Counted from the stretch's first letter, positions 27,603 to 38,198 are shown. The stretch: 64,000 nucleotides of DNA from DATMNR01 sp963702765 (GCA_963702765.1 CAVPEB010000044.1:1-64000); one strand, 5' to 3'. The notes: generated by a model from the sequence alone, not told the origin. Made by a program: numbers and translations.

Positions 27603-28265
27603 TTACTTGCAAGTAGGTGTAGTTGGGCCGAGGTCTCCCCCGTAGCTTGTAATATCCCAATTACCGTCGGGATCTTTCTGTAAGGTTAAAGTGAGCTGGT
27701 ATGTGTTTGTAAGCTTAGCACGAGAAACATTGTAGGTGTAGCTCTGTGTTGAATCGTTGGTTGACGAGACTGCACTGCCAGGCACTTCGTTAAAATCGGT
27801 TACTACCCCAAAACAGTGATCATCTGCAACAGCCATTTGATTGAATTCATCTTTGGTAACTGAAATGGTGATTTTTGCATCAAGGTCATTGTTGTAGGCT
27901 TGATCGTAATTCTGACTTTTTAGTGCAAGCATAAAATCAGTTGCGGTATTCGCAGCTCCTGCGCTGTTTCCGATGCCAGTAAAATAGTTGACGAGAGCAA
28001 AACCTATTATTCCTGCGATTACTGCGCAGGCTACAAAAATAAGTGCAATAAAAATGAGCCTGCGCCCAAAACTTCTTGTTGGTTTTGTCTGGCGTTGTGG
28101 TCGAGCTACCCGGGGTGTCTGAGGCGGGTTCTCTACCCTGGGCATTCCTGGTGGACGTTGAGGAATAGCTCTTTGTTTCCCACTATCATTCCCATTTGCC
28201 GTAGCAAGCAATTTGCCAGAGGATCGATCTCTGGGATCATATCCCTGGCTCTGTCGTCCTTGCAT
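27603..28265 (-). CDS. Membrane-anchored protein with NTF2-like outer domain
   Basis: A 220-residue protein. Residues 1-68 are polar and Pro/Arg-rich and cytoplasmic (RPPGMPRVENPPQTPRVARP). One membrane helix follows (about 70-93, LIFIALIFVACAVIAGIIGFAL). The outer 120 residues resemble DUF4878/NTF2-like folds, with ATDFMLALKSQNYDQAYN at the start and LTLQKDPDGNWDITSYGG near the end. It is the last gene of the exopolysaccharide cluster, three bases after a glycosyltransferase. Confidence 0.6.
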   Translation of the reverse strand: MQGRQSQGYDPRDRSSGKLLATANGNDSGKQRAIPQRPPGMPRVENPPQTPRVARPQRQTKPTRSFGRRLIFIALIFVACAVIAGIIGFALVNYFTGIGNSAGAANTATDFMLALKSQNYDQAYNNDLDAKITISVTKDEFNQMAVADDHCFGVVTDFNEVPGSAVSSTNDSTQSYTYNVSRAKLTNTYQLTLTLQKDPDGNWDITSYGGDLGPTTPTCK

Positions 28266-28268
28266 AGT

Positions 28269-29420
28269 CTAGTCTCCTGCTAGATTGATTATTTGACTGC
28301 GATCATTTTTGCTGATATCTCTTGTATTTCCTTCGTTCATTTTTGCTTCAATGAACTGCTGAATGCGACGTTTGAAACGAGGTTGGTCAAATTCTAGCGC
28401 GTGATTATAGATAGTGTGAGGATCATATGCATGTTCATCGAATGAAGCCAGTACTTCTACCAGGCTTTCTACTGTCTGCTTATAGAAAAAAGTTCCGGTT
28501 ACGTTATCAATGATCGATGCCAGTGAGCCTCCCGCAGCGTATGCTATTACTGGCCTTCCAGACGCCTGAGCCTCTAGAGGGGTAATACCAAAATCTTCTT
28601 CACCAGGTAAAATAAGAGCCCGACAGTGAGCGTAGTAATACAAGACCTCCTGGTCAGACAGTCTTCCCATAAAACGAATCGTGGGACCTGCCAGGTGTTT
28701 AAGTCGATTTTCATCGCGACCACTACCAATAATTACCAGGGGTAATTGTAACTGATTGCATGCTTCAATGGCCAAGTCAATGCGCTTATATGGCATGAGG
28801 CGACTGACAATAAGAAAGAAATCTTCAGGTCGGATTGTTGGATCAAACGTGAAGCGACTGACTTCAACAGGAGGTGGAATGACGACAGCATTACGACGGT
28901 AGTACTTCCGTATTCGATCAGCTACTACAGGTGAATTTGCAATGAAGTGATCCACCCGCATAGAGCTTGTCTGATCCCAAACACGTAGCCCTGAGATGAG
29001 AAAAGGTAATATAGCTCTTGATATTTTCCCTAAATGTTCACGTTCAACATATTCATCGTAGTTCCAACACCAACGCATCGGAGTATGACAGTAACAGATG
29101 TGCATAGTTTCAGGTCGAGTGATAATGCCTTTTGCGAATGCGCTGGAACTACTGAGAACAAGGTCGTAGCCGCGCAGATCAAGCTGTTCAATTGCAAATG
29201 GGTAGAATGGCAAAAATGGTTGGTGATGTTTTTTTACGAGTGGGAATTTCTGCATAAAGGATGTACGAATATCAATGCTCTGGAAGGCAGCGTCAACACG
29301 TTGCGGATCATATATTGAAGTATAAAGCGGGGCATCAGGAAACATTTCATGTAGAGCTAAAACAACGCGTTCAGCACCACCCATTTGATTCAGATAATCA
29401 TGCGCCAGGGCAACTTTCAT
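28269..29420 (-). CDS. GT4-family glycosyltransferase (polysaccharide)
   Basis: A 383-residue GT-B fold enzyme. The start MKVALAHDYLNQMGGAERVV and the CYCHTPMRWCW stretch are typical of exopolysaccharide mannosyl- or glucosyltransferases. The donor site is LILPGEEDFGITPLEAQASG. Its ATG directly abuts the stop codon of the upstream priming transferase (no gap), so translation is coupled. Likely the second sugar transfer onto the lipid carrier. Confidence 0.87.
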   Translation of the reverse strand: MKVALAHDYLNQMGGAERVVLALHEMFPDAPLYTSIYDPQRVDAAFQSIDIRTSFMQKFPLVKKHHQPFLPFYPFAIEQLDLRGYDLVLSSSSAFAKGIITRPETMHICYCHTPMRWCWNYDEYVEREHLGKISRAILPFLISGLRVWDQTSSMRVDHFIANSPVVADRIRKYYRRNAVVIPPPVEVSRFTFDPTIRPEDFFLIVSRLMPYKRIDLAIEACNQLQLPLVIIGSGRDENRLKHLAGPTIRFMGRLSDQEVLYYYAHCRALILPGEEDFGITPLEAQASGRPVIAYAAGGSLASIIDNVTGTFFYKQTVESLVEVLASFDEHAYDPHTIYNHALEFDQPRFKRRIQQFIEAKMNEGNTRDISKNDRSQIINLAGD

Positions 29421-31037
29421 CTAGTAAGCTCCTCGACCGAACAATACAACCGGAATAGTACGTATTAGTGTTTGAAAATAGAGACGTAAGGACCAGTTTT
29501 CTATATAGTACAGATCCATCAAAACCCCTTCATCAAAGTTAATATCACTTCGACCTCGGACCTGCCAAAGTCCAGTCATACCTGGTTTGACTGCTAACCG
29601 CCCTCTTTGTAACTCATCATACTGTGCTACTTCATGTGGAAGCGCAGGGCGAGGTCCAACCAGGCTCATTTCACCCTTGATAACATTGAAAAGTTGAGGA
29701 ATCTCGTCGAAGCTTGTATGGCGTAGAAATCTTCCAATAAGAGTAATGCGAGGGTCGTCTTTGATCTTGAAAAGTGGTCCTTGGGCTTCATTGAGTGCCA
29801 TTAAATCAGTGAGGCGGGCATCCGCATCTTTATACATAGAGCGAAATTTGTAGACTTTGAATGGCCGCCCGGCGAGGCCTATACGTGTTTGTTTGAAGAG
29901 AATACCTCCTGAAGAACTGATAGCAATGCCTAAAGCAATGCAAAGCCAGAGTGGAAAACCTATTATCAATATGAGGAGAGCTATCACAAAATCGACTACA
30001 CGGGTGACAAAGCCTTGTAGCGAGTTGATGGATACCTGCTTGATACTGATTAAAGGAATACCTTCAATTGCCTCCATATCAATACGCGATAGGCTTAACT
30101 CATGCAAATCGGGCACAAGCTTGAAGGATGTACCCAGGCGTTCGCATAAACGGACACTGCGTATTGATTGTTGGTGCAAATACGAAGGTAAAGCAATAAT
30201 GACTTCGTCGATTTGCATTGAGCGGATCACCATTCCCAGGTCATCGAGAGTGCCAAGCATCTTAAATCGTCCGAAATCACTTGGTGGCTCATTCATGTCA
30301 TGAAGAAAGCCGACGATGTTGTAACCAAGGTTGGGATTAGCAACAATATGCTGCATAATTATTTTGCCTAAGCGACCGGAACCTACGACGAGCAGTCGAG
30401 TTTCACCGAGACCAAGCCGATAGAGTATGCCCATTATCGAAGAGACGATTAGCCTGGCAAAGCAGAGAATGAGTATAGCGGTTATCCAAACGAATGGCAC
30501 TAGTAAACGCGAATTTGAAATTGGTTGAAAGATGAAATAGTAGGTTATGAGAAAAGCCATACCCAAAGTAGTAGAACTTACAATTGTCCATACCTGACGA
30601 AACCAGGTTCCGGTCAACCGAATTTTATATAGACCCCGTAATGTGAAGATAAGTATCAAACCAATAACAATGCCGATTTCAAGGGATTGGAAATACGTGA
30701 AGGGTGTATGTGCATCAGGTGTAATTTTAAGTGTGGTATGAGCATTGTTCTCAATGCCAAGTAGGTTATAGCGAAATGTTTCAAGCAATTGATTGTTGAA
30801 AAAGGTGTCATAACGCAGGTGATAGGCCAGGCGAAAAGAGATAATGACGAGTATAGCATCAAGAATGATCATGGCGATGCATTCTAGGATTCGCCAATGA
30901 CGGCGATGGGAACGACGGGCTGAGATGGCTTTGGTAATGGGACCAGTAGCTCCCCCAGGCGTATCAGTAGTTGCTACCTGCGCCTGTGGTGAAGTTTGAC
31001 TAGTCGTATCAGTTTGTGACAATTTACTGCTGTTCAA
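29421..31037 (-). CDS. Polyprenyl-phosphate sugar-1-phosphate transferase
   Basis: A 538-residue priming enzyme of the WbaP/CpsE type that loads the first sugar phosphate on undecaprenyl phosphate. A variable N-terminal tail is followed by four membrane helices, a CoA-binding-like Rossmann domain (LLVVGSGRLGKIIMQHI), a fifth helix and the C-terminal bacterial sugar transferase domain with KVYKFRSMYKDAD, TSFDEIPQLFNV and SLVGPRPALPHEV. It heads the assembly of an exopolysaccharide, with glycosyltransferases on both sides in one operon. Confidence 0.92.
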   Translation of the reverse strand: MNSSKLSQTDTTSQTSPQAQVATTDTPGGATGPITKAISARRSHRRHWRILECIAMIILDAILVIISFRLAYHLRYDTFFNNQLLETFRYNLLGIENNAHTTLKITPDAHTPFTYFQSLEIGIVIGLILIFTLRGLYKIRLTGTWFRQVWTIVSSTTLGMAFLITYYFIFQPISNSRLLVPFVWITAILILCFARLIVSSIMGILYRLGLGETRLLVVGSGRLGKIIMQHIVANPNLGYNIVGFLHDMNEPPSDFGRFKMLGTLDDLGMVIRSMQIDEVIIALPSYLHQQSIRSVRLCERLGTSFKLVPDLHELSLSRIDMEAIEGIPLISIKQVSINSLQGFVTRVVDFVIALLILIIGFPLWLCIALGIAISSSGGILFKQTRIGLAGRPFKVYKFRSMYKDADARLTDLMALNEAQGPLFKIKDDPRITLIGRFLRHTSFDEIPQLFNVIKGEMSLVGPRPALPHEVAQYDELQRGRLAVKPGMTGLWQVRGRSDINFDEGVLMDLYYIENWSLRLYFQTLIRTIPVVLFGRGAY

Positions 31038-31081
31038 GCTTGAAGCCTCTCAGGCGTTAGAATGCTCGCCTTTATCTTCTA

Positions 31082-32296
31082 TTAGAATACACTCTTCGTT
31101 GGATACCGAGCGGCGTGTAAGGCCGCAGATTGTTCATAGACAGCAACAGTTTGTTCAGCCATTCTTTGAGCTGAGAATTGTTGTCTCACTTTTTCTGCCT
31201 GTTTTTGGCATTCTTTATGTAGTGTCTCGTCGGTCAGAGCTTTATTCATGGCTCTGGCTATTGCTTCTGAATCATGTGGATCTACAGTCAAAGCCAATTT
31301 TGCACCTGCCTCGGGCAAACTTGAGATATTGGAAGTGACAACAGGAATTCCACATGCAAGCGCTTCTGTCACAGGCATGCCAAACCCTTCATACAAAGAC
31401 GGATATACAAAAGCAGATGCTGCATGATACCAAAGCAATTGTTCTGCATCTGATACGAAACCAGGAAATAGAACTTCTGATTCTAATCCAAGCTCCTGTA
31501 CTCGTTGAAAAATTGAATCGAATAGCCAACCTTTGCCGCCCGCTAACACAAGTTTCTCTTCTCGACCATAGATTTTTCGCAAGTGAGCATATGATTCGAT
31601 GAGAGTTGTGATATTTTTGCGTGGCTCCAATGTACCAAGATACAGTAGATATCCGCTTGTAAGCCCTTGTATCTGGCGAAAAGATTCAATTTCCTCATCA
31701 AGTATAACGTTGGAGAAGCGTTCATCGATGCATGGGTAGACCATTCGTATATGATTTGCAGGTATATCTGCCAGTTCAATAGCGTCTTGCTTTGTGCAAT
31801 TTGAGTTTGCAATGATCATCGTTGCCCGCCGCAAGCTATGCATGGTAAACACGCGATGGTAAAGTCGTTTTGATCGAGTTAAGACTCGTGGATAGCGTAA
31901 AAAAACCAGGTCATGGAGGGTCACTACTGTCGCACAGTTATGTGGTAACCTTTCAGGTAACACATTCGCCGGTGAATGGAACACATCGATACGTTTCTCA
32001 CGAAGAAGGCCAGGAAGCTTTAGTTGCTCCCAGGCGACTCTTGAGATAGGTCTTGATTCAGGCCATGATACTGGAACATAGCTGATTTGAGATTGTCCTG
32101 GGTGACCCATTACATCTTTTCCTGCAACTTCACTTAAATGGTCTATCACGTCCTGGCCGTTTACAAAAATCGTATATTCATGCGATCCAGGCTGGTTTGC
32201 TAATGCAGCAAGCAAGTAACGGATGTAACGACTTATGCCGCCGTTCCGATAGTTCTGACTGAAAGACAGCAGTTGGGCATTAATACCGATATGCAT
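31082..32296 (-). CDS. GT4-family glycosyltransferase (polysaccharide)
   Basis: A 404-residue GT-B enzyme. Start 32296 is chosen because MHIGINAQLLS begins the fold; a 55-residue upstream extension is not family-like. Motifs: NGGISRYIRYLLAAL, LHDLVFLRYPRV, YLGTLEPRKNI and the donor site VYPSLYEGFGMPVTEALACG. Typical of mannosyltransferases in capsule and O-antigen clusters. It is 44 bases before the priming transferase gene on the same strand. Confidence 0.87.
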   Translation of the reverse strand: MHIGINAQLLSFSQNYRNGGISRYIRYLLAALANQPGSHEYTIFVNGQDVIDHLSEVAGKDVMGHPGQSQISYVPVSWPESRPISRVAWEQLKLPGLLREKRIDVFHSPANVLPERLPHNCATVVTLHDLVFLRYPRVLTRSKRLYHRVFTMHSLRRATMIIANSNCTKQDAIELADIPANHIRMVYPCIDERFSNVILDEEIESFRQIQGLTSGYLLYLGTLEPRKNITTLIESYAHLRKIYGREEKLVLAGGKGWLFDSIFQRVQELGLESEVLFPGFVSDAEQLLWYHAASAFVYPSLYEGFGMPVTEALACGIPVVTSNISSLPEAGAKLALTVDPHDSEAIARAMNKALTDETLHKECQKQAEKVRQQFSAQRMAEQTVAVYEQSAALHAARYPTKSVF

Positions 32297-32442
32297 ATGA
32301 ATTACTTCTCTGAAAGATACTTCTTTATAAAGGATATTAAGGACAATTACAGACGTGCTACATTGTGTTTCAGGAGTGTAATCAGGTAGTTCCCATGGCT
32401 GTATAACGACTCTGGAATTACTCAGGTAACAATCCTGGATAT

Positions 32443-33423
32443 TTATTGCACCCTCTGCCACAGTAGACGATTATCCTGGAAGATCGGCTGGATTGTGTTT
32501 TGTGTATAGAGAGTGCTTAGCGCAGCTTGTACAGTCGTATTATACAGTACGTGCTGAGATATGCTGGTTATTGAAGCACCATGTTTAGCCGCAACAGAAC
32601 TTAGCACGTCTGAAGTGCTGCGAGGCTCTCCATAGTCAAGAGCGTTTCCTACTTGTTCGAGTATGTTTTCCAATCGCTGAACTGAATAATCGATAACCTG
32701 AATCACCTCATCTGTTGAGTTGTATATTTCTCCATGACCAGCAACTACTAGCTTAAACGGAGTGATTTTTGAATTCGGTGTACTTTCACTTGTTGATGCA
32801 AATGGATCTAGATTGGATACATTGGAGTATTGGAGAAGTGTTTTCAAGAAACTGAGCGTTTTAAGCCCTGCCTGTATGTCAGTATAAAATGGAATATGAT
32901 GTTTGTCGAGAATCGGAGGTGTCAGGAAAGCATCACCCACGAACAATGTGTCCTCAAAAGCTATACCGATTTGCTCAGTGCTGTGTCCAGGTAAAGGAAT
33001 AACTTCCAGGGGTATCTGATCGACCGACAGTTCATTCCCTTCGAGAATCACGTTAACTTTACAGGGTTTTGCAAGAAAAAATTTGTGCAGCAACTCCTTC
33101 GGTGGTTGTGCTCCCCCGAATAGGTAAAGCGGCTCTAGAATGGGACTAGACATAACAGATGCCTCGACACGGGTAGCATAGACCTGCAGTCCTGTTTGCC
33201 GAACAAGGTAATCGGCCCCACCAAAGTGGTCAGCGTGAGCGTGAGTAATGAGCAATGCTGTAGGTGTCAGACCCAATTTTCTTACCTGTTTTAGTATATT
33301 CTGGCCAGTATCTCTATCCATGCCGCTATCAATAATGAGGCAGTGGTCTTCATGAGCAATGACACCGATGTTTGCTCCACCTTGAATAACCCAGACGTTT
33401 TCTTGAAGTTCAATAAGTTGCAT
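32443..33423 (-). CDS. Metallo-beta-lactamase-fold hydrolase
   Basis: A 326-residue protein with the zinc site THAHADHFGG (HxHxDH), a further His in PLPGHSTEQ and an Asp in FVGDAFL. A C-terminal helical domain of about 70 residues follows, as in many MBL hydrolases of the glyoxalase II/LACTB2 group. The substrate is unknown. It is the outermost gene of the exopolysaccharide strand block, 146 bases before the next gene, so co-transcription is possible but not shown. Confidence 0.83.
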   Translation of the reverse strand: MQLIELQENVWVIQGGANIGVIAHEDHCLIIDSGMDRDTGQNILKQVRKLGLTPTALLITHAHADHFGGADYLVRQTGLQVYATRVEASVMSSPILEPLYLFGGAQPPKELLHKFFLAKPCKVNVILEGNELSVDQIPLEVIPLPGHSTEQIGIAFEDTLFVGDAFLTPPILDKHHIPFYTDIQAGLKTLSFLKTLLQYSNVSNLDPFASTSESTPNSKITPFKLVVAGHGEIYNSTDEVIQVIDYSVQRLENILEQVGNALDYGEPRSTSDVLSSVAAKHGASITSISQHVLYNTTVQAALSTLYTQNTIQPIFQDNRLLWQRVQ

Positions 33424-33817
33424 CGTTTACCTCATTCCAAAAAGCCATGCAAAAAATACTACATCTAATAGTGGGAACCGGGTAACCATAAAGGAGCACC
33501 CAGCCACACCACGCCACACTCGCCCTTTTATAAGAAAAATAGCTTTGTAAAGAAAAAGACATCCTTGCGTGCTTAAGAGTGAAAGAGTATACTCATTCAA
33601 AATTGAACGAAGAAGGAAACTTAGAAATTACAATAGGCTAAAAGCAAGGGTGCGTTGCGTTTTTCTCTGCGTCGGTGTATTATAGCCTAAAGTTTTTAAA
33701 ACGCGCAATACAAGTCAAAAACGTTGCGCTCCATATGAGGTTTTCCGGATTGCAAGAACAGTACAAATCAAGTGGGCAATTACCACGGTTGTCCCAGCTT
33801 TACGGGAGATAGGTGCG
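33424..33817. other. Divergent intergenic region
   Basis: About 390 bases between the MBL gene (minus) and the PP2C gene (plus). It must contain both promoters. A weak inverted pair TAGGCTA/TAGCCTA lies near 33634 and 33684. I see no RNA gene and no confident hexamer pair. Confidence 0.4.
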
Positions 33818-36208
33818 TTGGCGAAACAACTCCGTCTTGATGTTGCCCAGCTAACCGATGTTGGCCGCAAGCGTGAACATAACGAAGATAACATGGCTTT
33901 TGTCATCCCTAAAGATTTACAGGTGATGGCAGGTAAAGGTGCCTTGTTCATTGTTGCCGATGGTATGGGAGGACATGCAGCGGGTGAGGTGGCAAGTGAA
34001 ATAGCGGTGGATACAATCAGCAATATGTACTATCAGGAAGACAGCAATGATGTTGCTGTTTCTCTGCTCCGAGCGATAAGACGAGCAAATGCATCTATTC
34101 ATCAACGAGCGGCAGAGAACCTGTTAAGGACTGGTATGGGAACGACATGTGTTGCTGCGGTGTTGCGTGGAAATATGGCATATATAGCCAATGTGGGCGA
34201 TAGCCGGGCTTATCTACTCCGAGGAAACAATGTAAAGCAGATTTCGCAGGATCATTCGTGGGTGGCCGAGCAAGTAAGAGCGGGTTTACTCACAGAGGAG
34301 CAGGCCCGCACACATGCTCAGCGTAATGTCATAACACGTTGCCTGGGTACGCAAGCAGAAGTCGACGTTGATATCTTTCACGAAGAGTTACACGAGGGAG
34401 ACTCATTAGTACTTTGTACTGATGGGTTGTCGGGTTTAGTCAGCGACGAAGAACTGCAACATATAGTTGAACAATTTGTGCCTCAAGAGAGCGTCTATCA
34501 TCTTGTTGAACGCGCTAACGAAAATGGGGGACCAGACAATATAACGGCTATTGTCGTACAAGTTCAAGAAGTTGGTGAAGAGCCACCAAGCGTTCGTTAT
34601 CCAGTCGTTGTGGGCGGACGCGAAATGGGTGAAGATACGGTCAGGTTGGGGATGTTCTCTGATTCGTCCTTAGGATCAGGTTCAAGTAATGGAGATATAG
34701 GAGTATCAAGTGGTCCATTGCGCTTGAGTAGTGGTCCATTAATTATTTCCCCTGATAGCATTACTGCTCCACAACCAGCGATTGGGAAACAGAGAAATAG
34801 ACGACCCTGGTTTTTTTATCCAACTCTTGCTATTGTTGCTCTCTTGATAATTTCGCTGTTTGGCGGTGGGGCATACTACTTATTTCGCTTTAATCAGAGC
34901 CAGGCGGCGAATCAGGCATTGGACGCTGCGCAGCAACAAATTATAAGTGCCGCTTCTGAATCTTCTCCTTCCGCTGCCCTTAAAACACTGGCAACGGCTC
35001 AAATAGATTTAGCAAAAGTGAAGAAAAGCTATCAACTTGATGACACCCAGATGCAGAGACTGACCCAACTTCAGAAAGATCTTGTTGGTCATGTGCAACA
35101 AGCAATTACCGTTTACAATCAGCAAGCCAAAATCACTGTGCTTCCAAGTAACTGCACAGTCCATACCATCGATAACACTAGCACGAATACCTCACCTGGA
35201 AGTATTGTTTTTGCGGATGGAAGCACGAGCAATTCCTTTCTATACGCGTTGGGGCTAGACAACCATTTGTATCGCATCGATGGCCAATTTGGTATGGTGA
35301 GTCCTCTTCCACCTAAGAATACTTCCCAATTTTCAAGTATGGCGAGTAATGGCTCGTTGCTTTTACTTATACAAAAGCAGGGGAATGGGAATGCTCAAGC
35401 TACTTATACCCTTGATGTGTATCAACCAAATCAACAGGGAGCTTTGAGTGCACCGATTTCTTCTACTCCAATCGGAGCGAATTTTACCAGTAACGGTTTT
35501 ATGCCAGTGTTTATTACTGCCTGGAATAACACAGTCCATGTGGTGCTTTCTTCACCGACAGAACAGGGTAACACACATATTTTGAATTATGTGTTGGATA
35601 CCAAAAATCGTCTTAGCACGCCGAAGGAGTCTCAGTTTTCAATCTCAGAGCCGCTTGTGAGTATTGCAGCTTTTCCAAGTCAGCTTTTCCTGTTGTTGTC
35701 AAATGGAGATGTAAAGAGTTTGTCCTTAGTGCCCTCTTCTTTGCCGATGCCTGTACTTGTTGAACCTCAGATAGCACTACCTCTGGGAATTAGCGCCAAG
35801 GACTTTACCCCGGAAACCCCAGTTCCAAAAGTGACGCCTGTTGAGTCAAATGTGAGTACACCTTTATCTATACCTAGCACGACGCAAACGAATTTAACGG
35901 CTGGTCAGATTAGTGGTGTTCCACATCTCTACATCGGGGATCAAGCGAATTATCGAATCCTCGATCTGGAATCCAGCCCGACCGGGTCACTTACCCCCAC
36001 ACCGAAAGGAACAACAGGCAATTCTAACAGTGTCAAACTTCAATTGGATCAGCAGTATGTATCATATTCAGACTTCAAGCAATTGAAGAGCATTGCTATG
36101 GATCAAAAGGGCAATCAACTCGCTGTGTTATCACAAATTCCTTCCTCAATGGCGAACTTGATGGCAATCCAAACAGGCACCCAGAATAGCGTACCTGGAA
36201 ATTGCTAA
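33818..36208 (+). CDS. PP2C-type Ser/Thr phosphatase with outer sensor domain
   Basis: A 796-residue protein starting with TTG, with GGGAG and AGGTG upstream. Residues 1-245 are a PP2C/PPM phosphatase with the metal-binding motifs GRKREHNEDN, VADGMGGHAAGEVAS, NVGDSRAYLL and GGPDNITAIV. A linker, then one membrane helix at about 331-355. The outer 440 residues hold a helical segment and then repeated beta-like segments (LDNHLYRIDGQFGMV, LFLLLSNGDVKSL) suggesting a propeller-like fold. It probably reverses Ser/Thr kinase signalling in response to an outside cue. No kinase gene is adjacent. Confidence 0.88.
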   Translation: MAKQLRLDVAQLTDVGRKREHNEDNMAFVIPKDLQVMAGKGALFIVADGMGGHAAGEVASEIAVDTISNMYYQEDSNDVAVSLLRAIRRANASIHQRAAENLLRTGMGTTCVAAVLRGNMAYIANVGDSRAYLLRGNNVKQISQDHSWVAEQVRAGLLTEEQARTHAQRNVITRCLGTQAEVDVDIFHEELHEGDSLVLCTDGLSGLVSDEELQHIVEQFVPQESVYHLVERANENGGPDNITAIVVQVQEVGEEPPSVRYPVVVGGREMGEDTVRLGMFSDSSLGSGSSNGDIGVSSGPLRLSSGPLIISPDSITAPQPAIGKQRNRRPWFFYPTLAIVALLIISLFGGGAYYLFRFNQSQAANQALDAAQQQIISAASESSPSAALKTLATAQIDLAKVKKSYQLDDTQMQRLTQLQKDLVGHVQQAITVYNQQAKITVLPSNCTVHTIDNTSTNTSPGSIVFADGSTSNSFLYALGLDNHLYRIDGQFGMVSPLPPKNTSQFSSMASNGSLLLLIQKQGNGNAQATYTLDVYQPNQQGALSAPISSTPIGANFTSNGFMPVFITAWNNTVHVVLSSPTEQGNTHILNYVLDTKNRLSTPKESQFSISEPLVSIAAFPSQLFLLLSNGDVKSLSLVPSSLPMPVLVEPQIALPLGISAKDFTPETPVPKVTPVESNVSTPLSIPSTTQTNLTAGQISGVPHLYIGDQANYRILDLESSPTGSLTPTPKGTTGNSNSVKLQLDQQYVSYSDFKQLKSIAMDQKGNQLAVLSQIPSSMANLMAIQTGTQNSVPGNC

Positions 36209-36376
36209 ATGGCATATGTGACGCTTTCTTCAGGATCAATGATTGGGTTCTTTCACTTCTTTTGTATGGGAAAGGAATAATGTTTTTGTATGTTCTTCAA
36301 TGCCCTAAAAGATATGCACGTATAGGCGGAGGGGATACATGAACGATAGATTACTTGAAAGATTTAGTAAGGAGAT

Positions 36377-38179
36377 GTGATAGCTGTGGGTTTTGAGGTA
36401 TATTTTCGCACACATACCTGTGGAGAGTTAAATACTGGTAATATTGGTGAACAGGTTACACTGGCAGGTTGGGTAAACAGGCGCAGGGACCATGGCGGCC
36501 TGGTTTTCCTGGATATACGAGATCGTTATGGTTTAACACAGGTGATTTCTGATCCTGAACGTGTTCCCGAGGTACATCGCATAGCTTCGGAGCTACGTTC
36601 GGAATATGTGGTGCAGATTAGTGGAAAGGTTGTTGCTCGCCTGCCAGGAACAGAAAACCGGAATTTGAGTACAGGAGCGATTGAAATAGCAGCAGATGCA
36701 ATAGCAATCTTAAATCCTTCTCGGACAACTCCTTTCCCTATTAGTGACAATATTCAAGTCGATGAGTCACTCAGGCTCAAATATCGTTATCTTGATCTTC
36801 GCCGACCCTCGATGCAAAACAATATGATACTACGTCATCGAGTTGTCAAAGCGATACGTGATTACCTGGATGAACGTGGATTTCTTGAAATCGAGACACC
36901 AATCTTGATGAAGAGCACTCCCGAGGGCGCTCGTGACTATCTTGTTCCAAGCAGGCTTTATCCAGGTGAGTTTTATGCTTTACCACAATCACCACAACAG
37001 TTGAAACAGTTACTGATGGTAGCAGGTATGGATCGTTACTTTCAGATTGCGCGTTGTTTTCGTGATGAAGATCAACGTTCTGATAGACAACCTGAATTTA
37101 CGCAATTAGACGTTGAAATGGCATTTGTGGCTGAAGAAGATGTGATGTCTCTGATTGAGGGATTATTAATTAACCTGATAGAAGAGACGACCAATAAACG
37201 CATTAAAGAATTGCCTTTCCTGCGACTGTCATATGCTCATGTGATGGATCGCTATGGTACAGATCATCCAGACCTGCGATTTGATCTTCCACTTGTAGAG
37301 ATATCGGATCTTGCATCGAATGGGAATTTTGGTGTCTTTCAGAATGCACTTGCTATGAAAGGCATGGTCAAAGGCATCCGTGTTCCAGAAGCTGGGGGTT
37401 ATACTCGTAAAGAAATCGAGGAACTGACCGAGTTTGCACGTATGTTAGGCGCGAAAGGTTTGGTAACTCTCGCTATTAGTCCGACCAATGAGATTAAATC
37501 GCCACTCGTCAAGTTCATGTCGATGGACGAGGTCCAAGCCATCATTGACCGATTAGAAGGTGAACCAGGAGATTTGCTATTATTTGTTGCCGATAGTTCT
37601 AAAGTTTGCAATGATGTCCTCTTCCGTTTGCGTGTTAAACTGGGCGAACGCTTAGGTCTAATTGATCCAAATGAACTCGCTCTTTGTTGGGTTGTTGATT
37701 TTCCACTCTTGCACTATGATGAAGAGGGTCAGCGATACGAGGCTGAACATAATCCTTTCTCTGGTATGGATGAAAAACACATTGATCGTCTCGACAGCGA
37801 TCCTTTGAATATTCGCGCCAAGCAATATGACATCATTTGTAACGGTTACGAAGTTGGTGGTGGGAGTGTACGCATAAATATTGCCGAGCTTCAACATAAG
37901 GTATTCTCTTTGATGAAATTGAATGACGAAGAAATCAAAGAGCAGTTTGGGCATATGCTCGAGGCATTTGAATATGGCGCTCCTCCCCATGGTGGCATTG
38001 CTCTTGGTATCGACCGTCTGGTAATGTTATTCGCTGATGAAGAGGGAATCCGCGAGGTCATAGCGTTTCCTAAGACGCAAAGCGCCCAGGATTTGATGAT
38101 GAATGCACCTTCGCCTGTGGATGATAAGCAGTTGCGAGAATTGCATTTACAACTGAGGAAAGAAGAGAACACGCGCTAG
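36377..38179 (+). CDS. aspS: Aspartyl-tRNA synthetase (bacterial type)
   Basis: A 600-residue class II synthetase of the long bacterial type. Order: N-terminal OB fold (RTHTCGEL, GWVNRRRDHGG), catalytic motifs (YRYLDLRRPSMQ; FRDEDQRSDRQPEFTQLD), the GAD insertion domain and motif 3 (GGIALGIDRLVML). Starts at GTG 36377 or GTG 36386 are both possible; AAGGAG at 36369 is better spaced for the second. Whether it also charges tRNA-Asn cannot be read here. A clear terminator follows, and a degraded copy of its last 35 codons sits at 39301. Confidence 0.96.
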   Translation: MIAVGFEVYFRTHTCGELNTGNIGEQVTLAGWVNRRRDHGGLVFLDIRDRYGLTQVISDPERVPEVHRIASELRSEYVVQISGKVVARLPGTENRNLSTGAIEIAADAIAILNPSRTTPFPISDNIQVDESLRLKYRYLDLRRPSMQNNMILRHRVVKAIRDYLDERGFLEIETPILMKSTPEGARDYLVPSRLYPGEFYALPQSPQQLKQLLMVAGMDRYFQIARCFRDEDQRSDRQPEFTQLDVEMAFVAEEDVMSLIEGLLINLIEETTNKRIKELPFLRLSYAHVMDRYGTDHPDLRFDLPLVEISDLASNGNFGVFQNALAMKGMVKGIRVPEAGGYTRKEIEELTEFARMLGAKGLVTLAISPTNEIKSPLVKFMSMDEVQAIIDRLEGEPGDLLLFVADSSKVCNDVLFRLRVKLGERLGLIDPNELALCWVVDFPLLHYDEEGQRYEAEHNPFSGMDEKHIDRLDSDPLNIRAKQYDIICNGYEVGGGSVRINIAELQHKVFSLMKLNDEEIKEQFGHMLEAFEYGAPPHGGIALGIDRLVMLFADEEGIREVIAFPKTQSAQDLMMNAPSPVDDKQLRELHLQLRKEENTR

Positions 38180-38198
38180 AAGCGTTTTAATTTATATG

